This document shows, in pieces, positions 43,716-51,627 of a stretch of DNA of 64,000 nucleotides. The DNA lies in assembly GCA_964554535.1 (NCBI GenBank), contig CAZKPB010000002.1:1-64000 (forward strand), in the 5' to 3' direction. The first letter of the stretch is position 1. Every line of letters starts with the position of its first letter. The position numbers were made by a program, and so were the translations under genes. The notes beneath the pieces are model-generated. The model was not told the origin of the DNA, ran no database searches, and was given only the letters and a program-made list of their open reading frames with translations. The stretch comes from DMER64 sp964554535 (lineage in GTDB: Bacteria > Bacteroidota > Bacteroidia > Bacteroidales > UBA932).

Positions 43716-44615
43716 TTATTGCTCCATCAAATAGGAAATGATGCCCATGCGGGTAAAGACGCCGTTACGGGCCTGTTCAAAATAGTAGGCCTCCGGGCAG
43801 GCATCCACTTCCTGCGAAATTTCGTTGACGCGTGGCAGCGGGTGCAGGATTTTCATATTGGGCTTGTCTCCCGCCAGCATGGCCGGAGTGAGGGAATAGA
43901 GGTCCTTGACACGTTCGTACTCCATGGGGTCCTGGAAGCGTTCCTGCTGTACCCGGGTCATGTACAGGATGTCACAATCCTGGATATTGCCTTCCAGCAC
44001 GCTTTTTTCCCGGTAGGGAATATGGTGTTCGTCCAGAAACTCCTTGTATTCTTCCGGAAGTCCCAATTCGGAACAGGAAATAAAGGTGAAGCGCGGGTTG
44101 AAGTGGCTCATTGCCTGCAGCAGGGAGTGCACCGTGCGTCCGTATTTGAGGTCCCCCACCATAGTGATGGACAGGTTCTCCAGTGTGCCTTGCGTCTTGC
44201 GTATGGAGTACATGTCCAACAGGGTCTGGCTGGGATGCTGGTTGGTGCCGTCTCCGGCGTTGATCACGGGGCAGTCCGCAATTTCCGAGGCAAACCGCGC
44301 CGCGCCGTCCAGCGGGTGACGCATGATGATCATATCGGCATAGTTGGACACCATTTTAAGGGTGTCTTTTAGGCTTTCCCCTTTGGTGACGCTGGTGGAA
44401 CTGAGGGAAGAAAAACCTATGACTCTGGCGCCAAGACGGTTGGCGGCCGTTTCAAAACTCAGGCGGGTCCGAGTGGAGGGCTCAAAAAAGATGCAGGCAA
44501 TGACCTTGTCTGCATAGCGCGGATTGTTGGGCTGAAGTTGGTATCCGGCGGCCAGATCCAACACTTTTAACATTTCCTCTTTGCCAAAGTCGGTTATGGA
44601 TATGAGCGATTTCAT
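43716..44615 (-). CDS. pyrB: Aspartate carbamoyltransferase catalytic subunit
   Basis: 299 residues from the ATG at 44615 (MKSLISITDFG); the open frame to 44684 overlaps yigZ and is not conserved. Carbamoyl-phosphate site FFEPSTRTRLSFETA (about 44-58), the loop around the SSTSVTKGESLKDT residues (about 73-86), RHPLDGAARF (about 98-107) and DGTNQHPSQTLLDMY (about 125-139) are present. It makes carbamoyl aspartate in pyrimidine synthesis. The gap to yigZ is 10 bases. Confidence 0.96.
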   Translation of the reverse strand: MKSLISITDFGKEEMLKVLDLAAGYQLQPNNPRYADKVIACIFFEPSTRTRLSFETAANRLGARVIGFSSLSSTSVTKGESLKDTLKMVSNYADMIIMRHPLDGAARFASEIADCPVINAGDGTNQHPSQTLLDMYSIRKTQGTLENLSITMVGDLKYGRTVHSLLQAMSHFNPRFTFISCSELGLPEEYKEFLDEHHIPYREKSVLEGNIQDCDILYMTRVQQERFQDPMEYERVKDLYSLTPAMLAGDKPNMKILHPLPRVNEISQEVDACPEAYYFEQARNGVFTRMGIISYLMEQ

Positions 44616-44625
44616 ATAGATGTAA

Positions 44626-45219
44626 TTAATTTTCAGGGTCAAGTACGGCCCGCAATGCGGCCGCTTTAGAGGGCAAAATGTCAACGTCCATGCAACAGGG
44701 TGCCGGCCCTTCCCGGAAAGTCTGTGATACCACGCTGCCCTGCATCTCTCTCACGGCTTTCATCACGGCACTGGTCTGCTCGTAGTTAAAACACAGGGTG
44801 ATGCGTTGTTTCACCTGCTTTTCCACTATGTCGGCTTGTGAAAGGGCATCCTGCGCTGCGGTACGGTATGCGTTGATGAGCCCGCCCACCCCCAGTTTGA
44901 TGCCGCCAAAGTAACGTATGACCACCAGCAACACGTCCGACACGTCAAAGGAAAGTAGTTGGCCGTAAATGGGTTTGCCCGCCGTGGAAGAGGGTTCTCC
45001 GTTGTCGTTGGCCCTCCAGTCTTCCCCCTGGGGTCCCAGACGATAGGCGTAGCAGTGGTGGCGCGCATCAAAGAATTCTTTCTTCAATTCCTGTAAATGA
45101 ACTTTGATTTCTTCCTGAGAATCCACGGGGTAGGCAAAGGCCAAGAATTTGCTTCCCTTTTCTTTGTACAGCCCCCGACTTGGAGCGGCTATTGTTTTAT
45201 ATATCTCGCAGGAAGTCAC
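44626..45219 (-). CDS. YigZ/IMPACT-family protein
   Basis: 197 residues, probable GTG start at 45219. The family block is clear: YKTIAAPSRGLYKEKGSKFL at the N-terminus, ARHHCYAYRLG (about 52-62), NDNGEPSSTAGKPIYGQL (about 70-87) and VIRYFGGIKLGVGGLINAYR (about 99-118). YigZ proteins have an IMPACT domain and are linked to translation or nucleic-acid interactions, but the precise function is not settled. Starting at the GTG is supported by the promoter (TTTG, N19, TATTTTCG) that ends only 4 bases upstream. It leads into pyrB. Confidence 0.88.
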   Translation of the reverse strand: MTSCEIYKTIAAPSRGLYKEKGSKFLAFAYPVDSQEEIKVHLQELKKEFFDARHHCYAYRLGPQGEDWRANDNGEPSSTAGKPIYGQLLSFDVSDVLLVVIRYFGGIKLGVGGLINAYRTAAQDALSQADIVEKQVKQRITLCFNYEQTSAVMKAVREMQGSVVSQTFREGPAPCCMDVDILPSKAAALRAVLDPEN

Positions 45220-45223
45220 CTCG

Positions 45224-45254
45224 CGAAAATAGGGAATTTACTTATCTTCGCAAA
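45224..45254 (-). promoter_or_regulatory. yigZ-pyrB-pyrI promoter, overlapping the divergent reductase promoter
   Basis: Minus-strand TTTG (45251-45254), 19-base spacer, TATTTTCG (45224-45231), ending 4 bases before the GTG at 45219. On the plus strand TATCTTCG (45243-45250) ends 4 bases before the ATG at 45255. The two promoters interleave within 35 bases, so they cannot easily be occupied together. Confidence 0.6.
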
Positions 45255-46202
45255 ATGATTTTTGATGCTGATTTGATTTCACGCGCCTGTGCGGCCAATC
45301 CCTGGTTTACGTCTCGATTTGTACAAGAAAGGTTACAAATTGTAAGTAATCAATGGGAGCGTCTTCCGTTGCCCGGTTGTCCCACCCGCCTGAGTCGTAT
45401 TGGCATTGTGGCGGCGGGCAATATTCCGCTGGTTTGCGCCCACGATTTGTTCTGTGTTTACCTCTGCAGCGCCCTTGCCCCGCAACCGGTTGAGCTGGAG
45501 GTGAAACTATCTTCCAAGGACGCCGTGTTGCTGCCGGAGCTCTGGCCGCAGATGCAGGCTTCCCGCCCGCCGGTCCCTCTGACCGTCCGTTTTGTGTCCA
45601 CCCTTTTCCACCCGCAAGCCCTCCTCTTTTCCGGAGGGTCAACGGTCGAGGCTCACTATCGCGCCGCCTACCCGCAGGCCCGCCTGCTGGTGCGGAGCTC
45701 TCGCACTTCGGTGGCGGTGCTGGACGGGTCGGAGGATGGGGCCAAAATGGAGGGCCTGGCTTATGACTGTTTTTCTTATTTTGGGCTCGGTTGTCGCAAT
45801 GTGACTATGCTGCTGGTTCCGGAGGGTTATGATTTTGCGCCGTTTTTGCAGGCGGTGGAAAGGCTCTCTAGTGCCGGCGGTCCGCTGGATGAGTTGCGTG
45901 CGCACAAGGGTTTTGGGAATGCTTACCGGCATGCCCGGGCAGTGGCGCTGATGGAAGGCGACGCGGTAGTTGACGGCGGGGTGTTTCTGCTGAAGGCCTC
46001 GGCCAACATGTTTCCGGATATGGCGGTGCTGCATTACGTAACGTACCGGGACAGGGACCAGGTGATGTCTTTTTTGCGGGATAATGCGCCGCAGATTCAG
46101 TGTGTGCCCGGTGTGGGAGTGCCTTTTGGACAGGCGCAATTTCCCGGGTTTTATGATTTTGCGGACGGAATAAATACGCTGGAATGGCTGCAAAACTTCT
46201 AA
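45255..46202 (+). CDS. LuxC-type acyl-CoA reductase
   Basis: 315 residues from the ATG at 45255; the open frame back to 45180 crosses both promoters. It matches the LuxC/acyl-CoA reductase family: RIGIVAAGNIPLVCAHDLFC (about 48-67), VELEVKLSSKDAVLLPELW (about 77-95), SSRTSVAVLDGSED (about 152-165) and DCFSYFGLGCRNVTMLLVP (about 173-191), where the Cys in GLGCRN is the likely thioester nucleophile. LuxC reduces acyl groups to aldehydes; no LuxD/LuxE or luciferase gene is here. Bacteroidetes homologues are often near serC, as in this window. The last 19 bases overlap miaA. Confidence 0.8.
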   Translation: MIFDADLISRACAANPWFTSRFVQERLQIVSNQWERLPLPGCPTRLSRIGIVAAGNIPLVCAHDLFCVYLCSALAPQPVELEVKLSSKDAVLLPELWPQMQASRPPVPLTVRFVSTLFHPQALLFSGGSTVEAHYRAAYPQARLLVRSSRTSVAVLDGSEDGAKMEGLAYDCFSYFGLGCRNVTMLLVPEGYDFAPFLQAVERLSSAGGPLDELRAHKGFGNAYRHARAVALMEGDAVVDGGVFLLKASANMFPDMAVLHYVTYRDRDQVMSFLRDNAPQIQCVPGVGVPFGQAQFPGFYDFADGINTLEWLQNF

Positions 46203-47047
46203 TTATTCTGGGACCTACTGCGGTGGGGAAGACGGCGTACAGTATTTCGCTTGCACGGCAGTATGGTTGTCCCATAATCAATTGCGACAGCCGGCAGTTG
46301 TATAAAGAGTTGAACATAGGGGTGGCGCGTCCCTCGGCCGCCGAACTGGCGGCTGTTACGCATTATTTTGTGGGTTCGCATTCTATTGAGCAGCCTATCT
46401 CGGCCGGAGCTTACGAGCTGGAAGCCTGGGAGTTGGTGAATTCGCTGGCCGGGCGCTATGACACGTTGCTGATGGTGGGCGGATCGGGGCTGTATATTGA
46501 CGCGTTTTGCAACGGGATGGATGATTTTCCGCAGACGGATCCTCAGTTGCGGGCCCAGTTGACCGCTCAGGCGCATCAACCGGGCGGGTTGGAGCAACTG
46601 CGGGCCCAGTTGAGGTTGTTGGACAGTGTCACCTATCATCAGATTGATTTGTGTAACTGGCAGCGGGTGCTGCGGGCGGTGGAGGTGTGTCTGCTCAGCG
46701 GCAGGCCTTACTCGTCCTTTAAGTCGCATCCGTTTAGAGAGCGGCCCTGCGAGATTTGCAAGATAGGGCTGGAACGGCCTCGGGAGGAGCTGAATGCGCG
46801 GATAAACGCGCGGGTGGATGTAATGATGCAACGGGGGTTACTGGCCGAGGCCCGAGCGCTCTACCCCTACAAGGATACGCCGGCCCTGCAAACGGTAGGC
46901 TACCGCGAGTTGTTTGATTATTTTGACGGGAAGCTTTCTCTGGAACAAGCCGTGACCGACATCAAATGCCATACCCGGCGGTATGCCAAGCGGCAGATGA
47001 GTTACTGGAGGCGGGATGCGTCCATTGAATGGCGGGTTTGCGGGTAG
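46184..47047 (+). CDS. miaA: tRNA dimethylallyltransferase
   Basis: 287 residues. P-loop IILGPTAVGKTAYS (about 7-20), INCDSRQLYKELNIG (about 32-46, catalytic Asp), MVGGSGLYIDAFC (about 95-107) and C-terminal QTVGYRELFDYFDG and CHTRRYAKRQMSYWRR are diagnostic. It adds dimethylallyl to A37 of tRNAs that read UNN codons. It overlaps the acyl-CoA reductase by 19 bases, so the two are one transcript. A short imperfect hairpin (about 47049-47073) follows without a T-run. Confidence 0.96.
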   Translation: MAAKLLIILGPTAVGKTAYSISLARQYGCPIINCDSRQLYKELNIGVARPSAAELAAVTHYFVGSHSIEQPISAGAYELEAWELVNSLAGRYDTLLMVGGSGLYIDAFCNGMDDFPQTDPQLRAQLTAQAHQPGGLEQLRAQLRLLDSVTYHQIDLCNWQRVLRAVEVCLLSGRPYSSFKSHPFRERPCEICKIGLERPREELNARINARVDVMMQRGLLAEARALYPYKDTPALQTVGYRELFDYFDGKLSLEQAVTDIKCHTRRYAKRQMSYWRRDASIEWRVCG

Positions 47048-47099
47048 AGCTCATACAAGGAACGCTTGTGAGCCGCTTGGCAGAGTCCGACCACCCGGC

Positions 47100-48278
47100 T
47101 CACCCGCGTAGCCTGGCCGCCGCCTCTTCCCGCTGCCGTGAAAGCTCTCTCCAGTTGGGAATCTCCTGCAGCACCCGGCACAGTTCCTTCATGGCAGCGG
47201 GAATATCTATGTGCTGCGGGCAGATGCGGGCGCAGGCCCCACAGCCAATGCAGGCCGAGGGTTGTTTGTCTGCAGGCAGGAATTCCATACGCATTCCGGG
47301 GGTGAACGAGGGTTGGAAACGGGCATCGCTCAGGGTGGCCATCATCAGCGGAATGTCCAAACCCTGGGGGCAGCCGTCGCAACAGTAGCGGCAGCCGGTG
47401 CAGGGCACCATTTTTCCCAGGCGGGTGGCAATGCCTTCCAGCAGCCCCGTCTCTTCTGCAGACAAAGGGTCCTGTGCGGCAAATGTCTGAATATTCTGCT
47501 GCATCTGTTCCAGATTGGACATACCGCTAAGAATCACCTTGACTCCGGGCTTGCCCTGCAGCCAGCGGAAGGCCCAGGTTGCAGGGGTTTCTCCCGGCCG
47601 GAATTTGTCCAGTGCCGCCCTGTCTTCGGCCTCCAATACCGCCAGTTTTCCGCCCCGCAAGGGTTCCATAACCCAGATTGGAATGTGGTGTGCCTGAAGG
47701 ATGTCGCATTTTTCCCGCGCGCGCTGCAAGGTCCAGTCCACATAATTGAGCTGAATTTGACAAAATTCCATGGCCCAGGCATAGCTGTCCAGAAAGCGGT
47801 CGAGAGCCCGGGGCTCGGCATGCGAGGAAAAGCCCAGGTGGCGGATGCGGCCCAGTCGGCGCTGTTCCACAAAGTAGGGAATGATATTCCAGCGCGGGTC
47901 CGTATAGGTGTCCATAGAACTTTCGCAGACGTTGTGCAGCAGATAGAAGTCAAAATAATCCACTCGGCATTTACGTAGCTGTTCCTCAAATGTATAGGCG
48001 GGGTCATACGCTTTGCAGATCTGGTGTCCGGGGTATTTGTCGGCCAAATAGAAACTGTTGCGCGGGTAGGTGTTGAGAATGCGGCACAATACCGTTTCCG
48101 ACAGTCCCCCGTGATACGGGTAGGCGGTATCAAAATAGTTGACTCCGTGCGCCAGGGCATAACGGACCATTTGTTCTACCTGTGCTTCATCCACTTTTCC
48201 ATCAGCGTCCACGGGCAGGCGCATGGCACCAAACCCCAGGTGAGACAGGGTCTCTCCTTTAAATTCGTTGTATATCAT
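47100..48278 (-). CDS. Aldo/keto reductase with C-terminal 4Fe-4S domain
   Basis: 392 residues from the ATG at 48278; the open frame to 48470 runs through the preceding terminator and gene. An aldo/keto-reductase TIM barrel (about 1-285: LGFGAMRLPVD, NYFDTAYPYHGGLSE, ADKYPGH, DFYLLHNV) is followed by two cysteine clusters. The first is CTGCRYCCDGCPQGLDIP (about 310) and the second CIGCGACARICPQHIDIP (about 356). Such ferredoxin-type AKRs are common in anaerobes; the substrate is unknown. A -7 box TACTTTTG (48300-48307) lies 21 bases upstream. Confidence 0.9.
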   Translation of the reverse strand: MIYNEFKGETLSHLGFGAMRLPVDADGKVDEAQVEQMVRYALAHGVNYFDTAYPYHGGLSETVLCRILNTYPRNSFYLADKYPGHQICKAYDPAYTFEEQLRKCRVDYFDFYLLHNVCESSMDTYTDPRWNIIPYFVEQRRLGRIRHLGFSSHAEPRALDRFLDSYAWAMEFCQIQLNYVDWTLQRAREKCDILQAHHIPIWVMEPLRGGKLAVLEAEDRAALDKFRPGETPATWAFRWLQGKPGVKVILSGMSNLEQMQQNIQTFAAQDPLSAEETGLLEGIATRLGKMVPCTGCRYCCDGCPQGLDIPLMMATLSDARFQPSFTPGMRMEFLPADKQPSACIGCGACARICPQHIDIPAAMKELCRVLQEIPNWRELSRQREEAAARLRG

Positions 48279-48299
48279 TTGGCAGTAATATTGGGGGCT

Positions 48300-48307
48300 C
48301 AAAAGTA
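48300..48307 (-). promoter_or_regulatory. -7 box (TACTTTTG) of the aldo/keto reductase
   Basis: Perfect TAnnTTTG match on the minus strand, 21 bases from the ATG at 48278 and just downstream of the terminator of the previous unit. It supports 48278 as the start. Confidence 0.5.
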
Positions 48308-48343
48308 CAAAAAAACCGGATTCGGTGAGTAACCAAATCCGGT
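48306..48343 (-). terminator. Terminator of the FKBP-DUF3127 unit
   Basis: On the minus strand ACCGGATT (48336-48343) pairs with 48315-48322, followed by a run of seven T (48308-48314). It ends the DUF3127 gene 5 bases after its stop. Confidence 0.8.
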
Positions 48344-48348
48344 GTTCT

Positions 48349-48735
48349 TTAGAACGGCAGGTCGTCCGCTCCGTCATCCTCCACACTGGGTGGGGGAGGG
48401 GTGGGCATTGGCGGCACCGCGTGGGCAACAACAGGGGCTGCGGAGGCGGGTTCACCGCTATCTTTGGCAATGCGCCAAGCGCGGGCCTCGGTATACCAGC
48501 GGCCGTTGTATTCGCGGGATTCCAGATTGATGGAGACTTTTAATGCGTCACCTTCCTTAAAGGCATCCAGTTCACGGATTTTGTCGTCCCCAAATACGGA
48601 AAAGCATACTTTGCGGGAATATTGACCGTCCTGTGTATCTAGAACAAACTCTTGCTTGCTCCAGTTTCCACGTGCACTGGTACCGGTAAAAACAGGTAGC
48701 TTCTGTATTAGTCGGCCCGAAATCTCTAAAGACAT
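48349..48735 (-). CDS. DUF3127 OB-fold-like protein with SSB-type tail
   Basis: 128 residues from the ATG at 48735 (MSLEISGRLIQ); the frame's earlier start is a TTG. DUF3127 features: the N-terminal strand block with GNWSKQEFVLDT (about 23-34), KVCFSVFGDD (about 42-51) and INLESREYNGRWYTEARAW (about 68-86). A Pro/Ala-rich linker then leads to an acidic end, DDGADDLPF. That end closely resembles the C-terminal peptide by which single-strand binding proteins recruit partners, so an SSB-like role is plausible. The ATG lies 9 bases after the FKBP stop. Confidence 0.82.
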   Translation of the reverse strand: MSLEISGRLIQKLPVFTGTSARGNWSKQEFVLDTQDGQYSRKVCFSVFGDDKIRELDAFKEGDALKVSINLESREYNGRWYTEARAWRIAKDSGEPASAAPVVAHAVPPMPTPPPPSVEDDGADDLPF

Positions 48736-48744
48736 AACCGCCAA

Positions 48745-49473
48745 TTAGTCAATTGCTTCCGCGCCTTCGGCTGCGGGAAATATTTTGTTTACTTCCACTT
48801 CAAAAATCAATGTGGCGTTGGGACCAATCTGGTCGCCGGCACCATTGACTCCGTAACCCAGAGAAGCGGGTACGTAGAGGATGATCTTGCCACCTTCACC
48901 TACCAGCTGCATACCTTCTGTCCAGGCAGGAATTACGCGGTCGAGGGGGAATTTGGCGGGCTCGTTGCGTTTGTAAGAAGAGTCAAATTCGGTACCGTCC
49001 AGCAGAGTGCCCACGTAGTTTACTTCTACGGTGTCTGATGTGGTAGCGCGTAAGTCGTTACCCGGAAGCACTACTTTATATTGCAGGCCGCTGGGCAGTT
49101 CCACAACGCCTTCCTTGGTGCGGTTTTCATCCAGGAAAGCCTGTCCTTCGGTAAGGTTGCGTTGGCCAAGACGTTCGGATTTTTTCTGCATCATATTTTG
49201 CATATCCTGATTCCAGGACATCATTTCGTCCTGAGTGATTTCGTCGGTGCGGTTGAGGACTTCCTTGAAGGCCTTGATAACTTCTGCCTGATTCAAATCA
49301 CCAAAACCGGCCTGTTTTACCATAGAACCAAGGGAGTAACCCACGGCGCGGCTCAAGGTGTCAAGTTCTGAAGGAGAAAAATCAGGATTGGATGCTTTGC
49401 TGCCCGAGTTTTGGCAGGATACAGCAAGAACGCCGCACAATAAGGCGACGGAGAAAAATTTAATTGTTTTCAT
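48745..49473 (-). CDS. Lipoprotein FKBP-type peptidyl-prolyl isomerase
   Basis: 242 residues. The signal ends in a lipobox (VLAVSCQNSG, Cys about 20). A helical dimerisation-type N-terminal domain (about 34-120) precedes the FKBP domain (about 130-230) with VEVNYVGTLLDGTEFDSSY, the WTEGMQLVGEGGKIILYVP strand (about 183-201) and GYGVNGAGDQIGPNATLIFE. This resembles FkpA/Mip periplasmic foldases. It would speed proline isomerisation of envelope proteins. It shares a transcript with the DUF3127 gene. A -7-like TATCTTTA is at 49484-49491. Confidence 0.92.
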   Translation of the reverse strand: MKTIKFFSVALLCGVLAVSCQNSGSKASNPDFSPSELDTLSRAVGYSLGSMVKQAGFGDLNQAEVIKAFKEVLNRTDEITQDEMMSWNQDMQNMMQKKSERLGQRNLTEGQAFLDENRTKEGVVELPSGLQYKVVLPGNDLRATTSDTVEVNYVGTLLDGTEFDSSYKRNEPAKFPLDRVIPAWTEGMQLVGEGGKIILYVPASLGYGVNGAGDQIGPNATLIFEVEVNKIFPAAEGAEAID

Positions 49474-49538
49474 TATAATTAGTTAAAGATAAGTTGATTA
49501 TTCAATCAAACGGTCTAAGCAAACAACAAAGATACGTT

Positions 49539-50585
49539 CTATTTCTTATTATTCAAATATGTGTAACAGCAAAGTTTGTGGAGAATTCGGGCTCCCACGT
49601 TGGCATCCCAGGTGTCGTCGGTAGCGGGGGCGACTTCGCACAGGTCAAAACTGATAATCCGTTTGGAAGAGGTGGCCAGCAGGTAGAAAAGGTAGTCCGC
49701 CTGCGCAAAGGTCAGTCCACCCGGGACGGGAGTTCCCGTATGCGGGCATAGGTCGGGCGAGAGACCGTCAATATCCAGACTTATATGAACATTTTGTGGC
49801 AGACTTTCTATGATGCGATGGCATTCATCCTGCCAGGCGAGTCCTTCAAACAGGTCCTGTTGCAGCGAGTGGTCCGGGAAAAAGGCAATGCGCGGGTTGG
49901 ACCGTATGAGGTCGTCTTCCTGCTGGCAATAATCGCGGATACCCACCTGTGTGAGCGTGGTTACCTGTGGAATTCGCTCCAGCGTGTTGTACATAATGGA
50001 AGCGTGTGAAAATTCAAATCCTTCATAGGCACAACGCAGGTCGGCGTGAGCGTCAATATGCAGGATACCAAAAGATTCGTATTGTTGGGCCAGGGCCTGA
50101 TACAGTCCCAGCGGCACGGAATGTTCTCCGCCCACCAGACCCACCGTCTTGCCGGATCGGAGGGCTTCTGCGGCCTGCAGGTACACAATGCGGTTCATCC
50201 GCCGGCAGGCGTCGTTGACTTGGGCCAGACACTCACACAGAGCCGGTGCGGCGTCTGCGGTCGTGGGGTCAAGCCCTTCTTCCCAGGCACCGATGATTTC
50301 CTCGGCCTGCAGGCGTGCGGCTTGATTGAGGGGCAACAGTTCGGGCGAGCAGGGGACGGTGCCTATGGGAATTTCCCAAGCTTTGGGTACGCGCGGGTGG
50401 AACAGGTCCACCTGAAGCGAGGCGTCAATGATGGCCTGCGGGCCTTTATGGGTGCCGGCACGGTAGGAAGTGGTGACGTCCCAGGGGACGGAAATCAAGG
50501 CTATGGCGGCTTCCTCGGCACTGAAGGGCAAGGCAAAATAACCGCCGTTGGCAACACCGGGTTGGTTAGGGTCAAATGTATCCAT
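49539..50585 (-). CDS. Arginase/agmatinase-family hydrolase
   Basis: 348 residues. Ureohydrolase metal-binding motifs are complete: GLVGGEHSVPLG (about 126-137), HIDAHADLR (about 157-165) and HISLDIDGLSPDLCPHTGTP (about 256-275, which holds the paired Asp residues). The family hydrolyses arginine, agmatine or related guanidino compounds (e.g. formiminoglutamate); the substrate is not settled by these motifs. It sits 15 bases after kdsD with no obvious metabolic link. Confidence 0.88.
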   Translation of the reverse strand: MDTFDPNQPGVANGGYFALPFSAEEAAIALISVPWDVTTSYRAGTHKGPQAIIDASLQVDLFHPRVPKAWEIPIGTVPCSPELLPLNQAARLQAEEIIGAWEEGLDPTTADAAPALCECLAQVNDACRRMNRIVYLQAAEALRSGKTVGLVGGEHSVPLGLYQALAQQYESFGILHIDAHADLRCAYEGFEFSHASIMYNTLERIPQVTTLTQVGIRDYCQQEDDLIRSNPRIAFFPDHSLQQDLFEGLAWQDECHRIIESLPQNVHISLDIDGLSPDLCPHTGTPVPGGLTFAQADYLFYLLATSSKRIISFDLCEVAPATDDTWDANVGARILHKLCCYTYLNNKK

Positions 50586-50600
50586 AAGTTACGTGTGAAA

Positions 50601-51572
50601 TTATACGATTCCTTCTCTTAAAATATCGTGAATGTGCACCATCCCGATGTACTTGCCGTCCTGCAGCACCACGAGCTGGGTGATTTTGTTGGTTTTCATC
50701 TTGTCGTAGGCGTCAACCGCCAGGGCGTCGTGAGAAATGATTTTTGGGGTGGGGTTCATTACGTCTCCGGCGTGCAGGGATTCGACGGGCAGGTTCTTTT
50801 CCACCATGCGGCGGATATCGCCGTCCGTGATAATGCCTTTCATGTTGCCGTCTTTGTCAAGTACGGCTGTGGCTCCCAGACGGTTTTTGGAGATAATGAA
50901 AATGCTGTCCCGGATGGTGGTGTCCATACCTACGGCCGGGCGCACGCTCAAATCCATAATGTCCTCCACGCGAGTATATAATTTTTTGCCGAGTGAACCG
51001 CCGGGATGGAAACGTGCAAAATCAGTCGGGGTAAAGCCTTTGAGCTTGAGCAGGCAGATGGCCAGGGCGTCACCCAGTACCATTTGCGAGGTGGTGCTGG
51101 CCGTAGGGGCCAGGTTGTTGGGACAGGCTTCCTGCGGGGCACAGGCAGTCAGTACCAGATCCGCGTGGGTTCCCAAAAAGGAATCCCGGTTGGCTACCAT
51201 ACCAATAAGGGGATTGCCCATTTGGCGGATTAACGGTACCAGCACTTTGATTTCCGCCGTGTTGCCACTCTTTGACAGGCAAAGGACCACGTCGTGGAGT
51301 TGGATGATGCCCAGGTCCCCGTGGATGGCGTCGGCCGCGTGCATAAAGACGGCGGGCGTTCCTGTAGAGTTGAGCGTAGCCACTATTTTTTGTCCTACAA
51401 TGGCACTTTTGCCAATACCGGTGACAATGAGTCGTCCGGTGGAACGATATATCATTTCCACCGCCCGAACAAAGGCAGCATCTATGAAGTGCTTCAATTG
51501 CTCGACGGCAAGAAGTTCTTTATCAATGGCTTCACAAGCGGTATTAATTATGTCTTTTTCCTGTCCGTTCAT
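50601..51572 (-). CDS. kdsD: Arabinose-5-phosphate isomerase (KdsD/KpsF)
   Basis: 323 residues from the ATG at 51572 (MNGQEKD); the frame extends to 51596 without conservation. A SIS domain (about 35-170: LIVTGIGKSAIVGQKIVATL, HGDLGI, VLCLSKSGNTAE) is followed by two CBS domains (about 200-323: GIITDGDIRRMVEKN). It isomerises ribulose 5-phosphate to arabinose 5-phosphate for Kdo in lipopolysaccharide. A -7 box TACCTTTG (51613-51620) lies 40 bases upstream, and the gene is divergent from recQ. Confidence 0.92.
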   Translation of the reverse strand: MNGQEKDIINTACEAIDKELLAVEQLKHFIDAAFVRAVEMIYRSTGRLIVTGIGKSAIVGQKIVATLNSTGTPAVFMHAADAIHGDLGIIQLHDVVLCLSKSGNTAEIKVLVPLIRQMGNPLIGMVANRDSFLGTHADLVLTACAPQEACPNNLAPTASTTSQMVLGDALAICLLKLKGFTPTDFARFHPGGSLGKKLYTRVEDIMDLSVRPAVGMDTTIRDSIFIISKNRLGATAVLDKDGNMKGIITDGDIRRMVEKNLPVESLHAGDVMNPTPKIISHDALAVDAYDKMKTNKITQLVVLQDGKYIGMVHIHDILREGIV

Positions 51573-51578
51573 AAAAAT

Positions 51579-51620
51579 TTTGCTAAATTGAAACAAAAGC
51601 GTAATTTAGGCCCAAAGGTA
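51579..51620. promoter_or_regulatory. Divergent kdsD and recQ promoters
   Basis: Plus strand: TTTG (51579-51582), N19, TAATTTAG (51602-51609), 18 bases before the recQ ATG. Minus strand: perfect TACCTTTG (51613-51620), 40 bases before the kdsD ATG. The two promoters overlap. Confidence 0.45.
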
Positions 51621-51627
51621 GCAAAAT

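Noticed and set aside
45255..46202. Bioluminescence (lux) operon
   Set aside because: Only the reductase-like gene is present; no luxA, luxB, luxD or luxE is in the window.
47048..47073. Terminator after miaA
   Set aside because: An imperfect stem (GCTCA-ACAAG with CTTGT-GAGC) exists, but there is no T-run on either strand.
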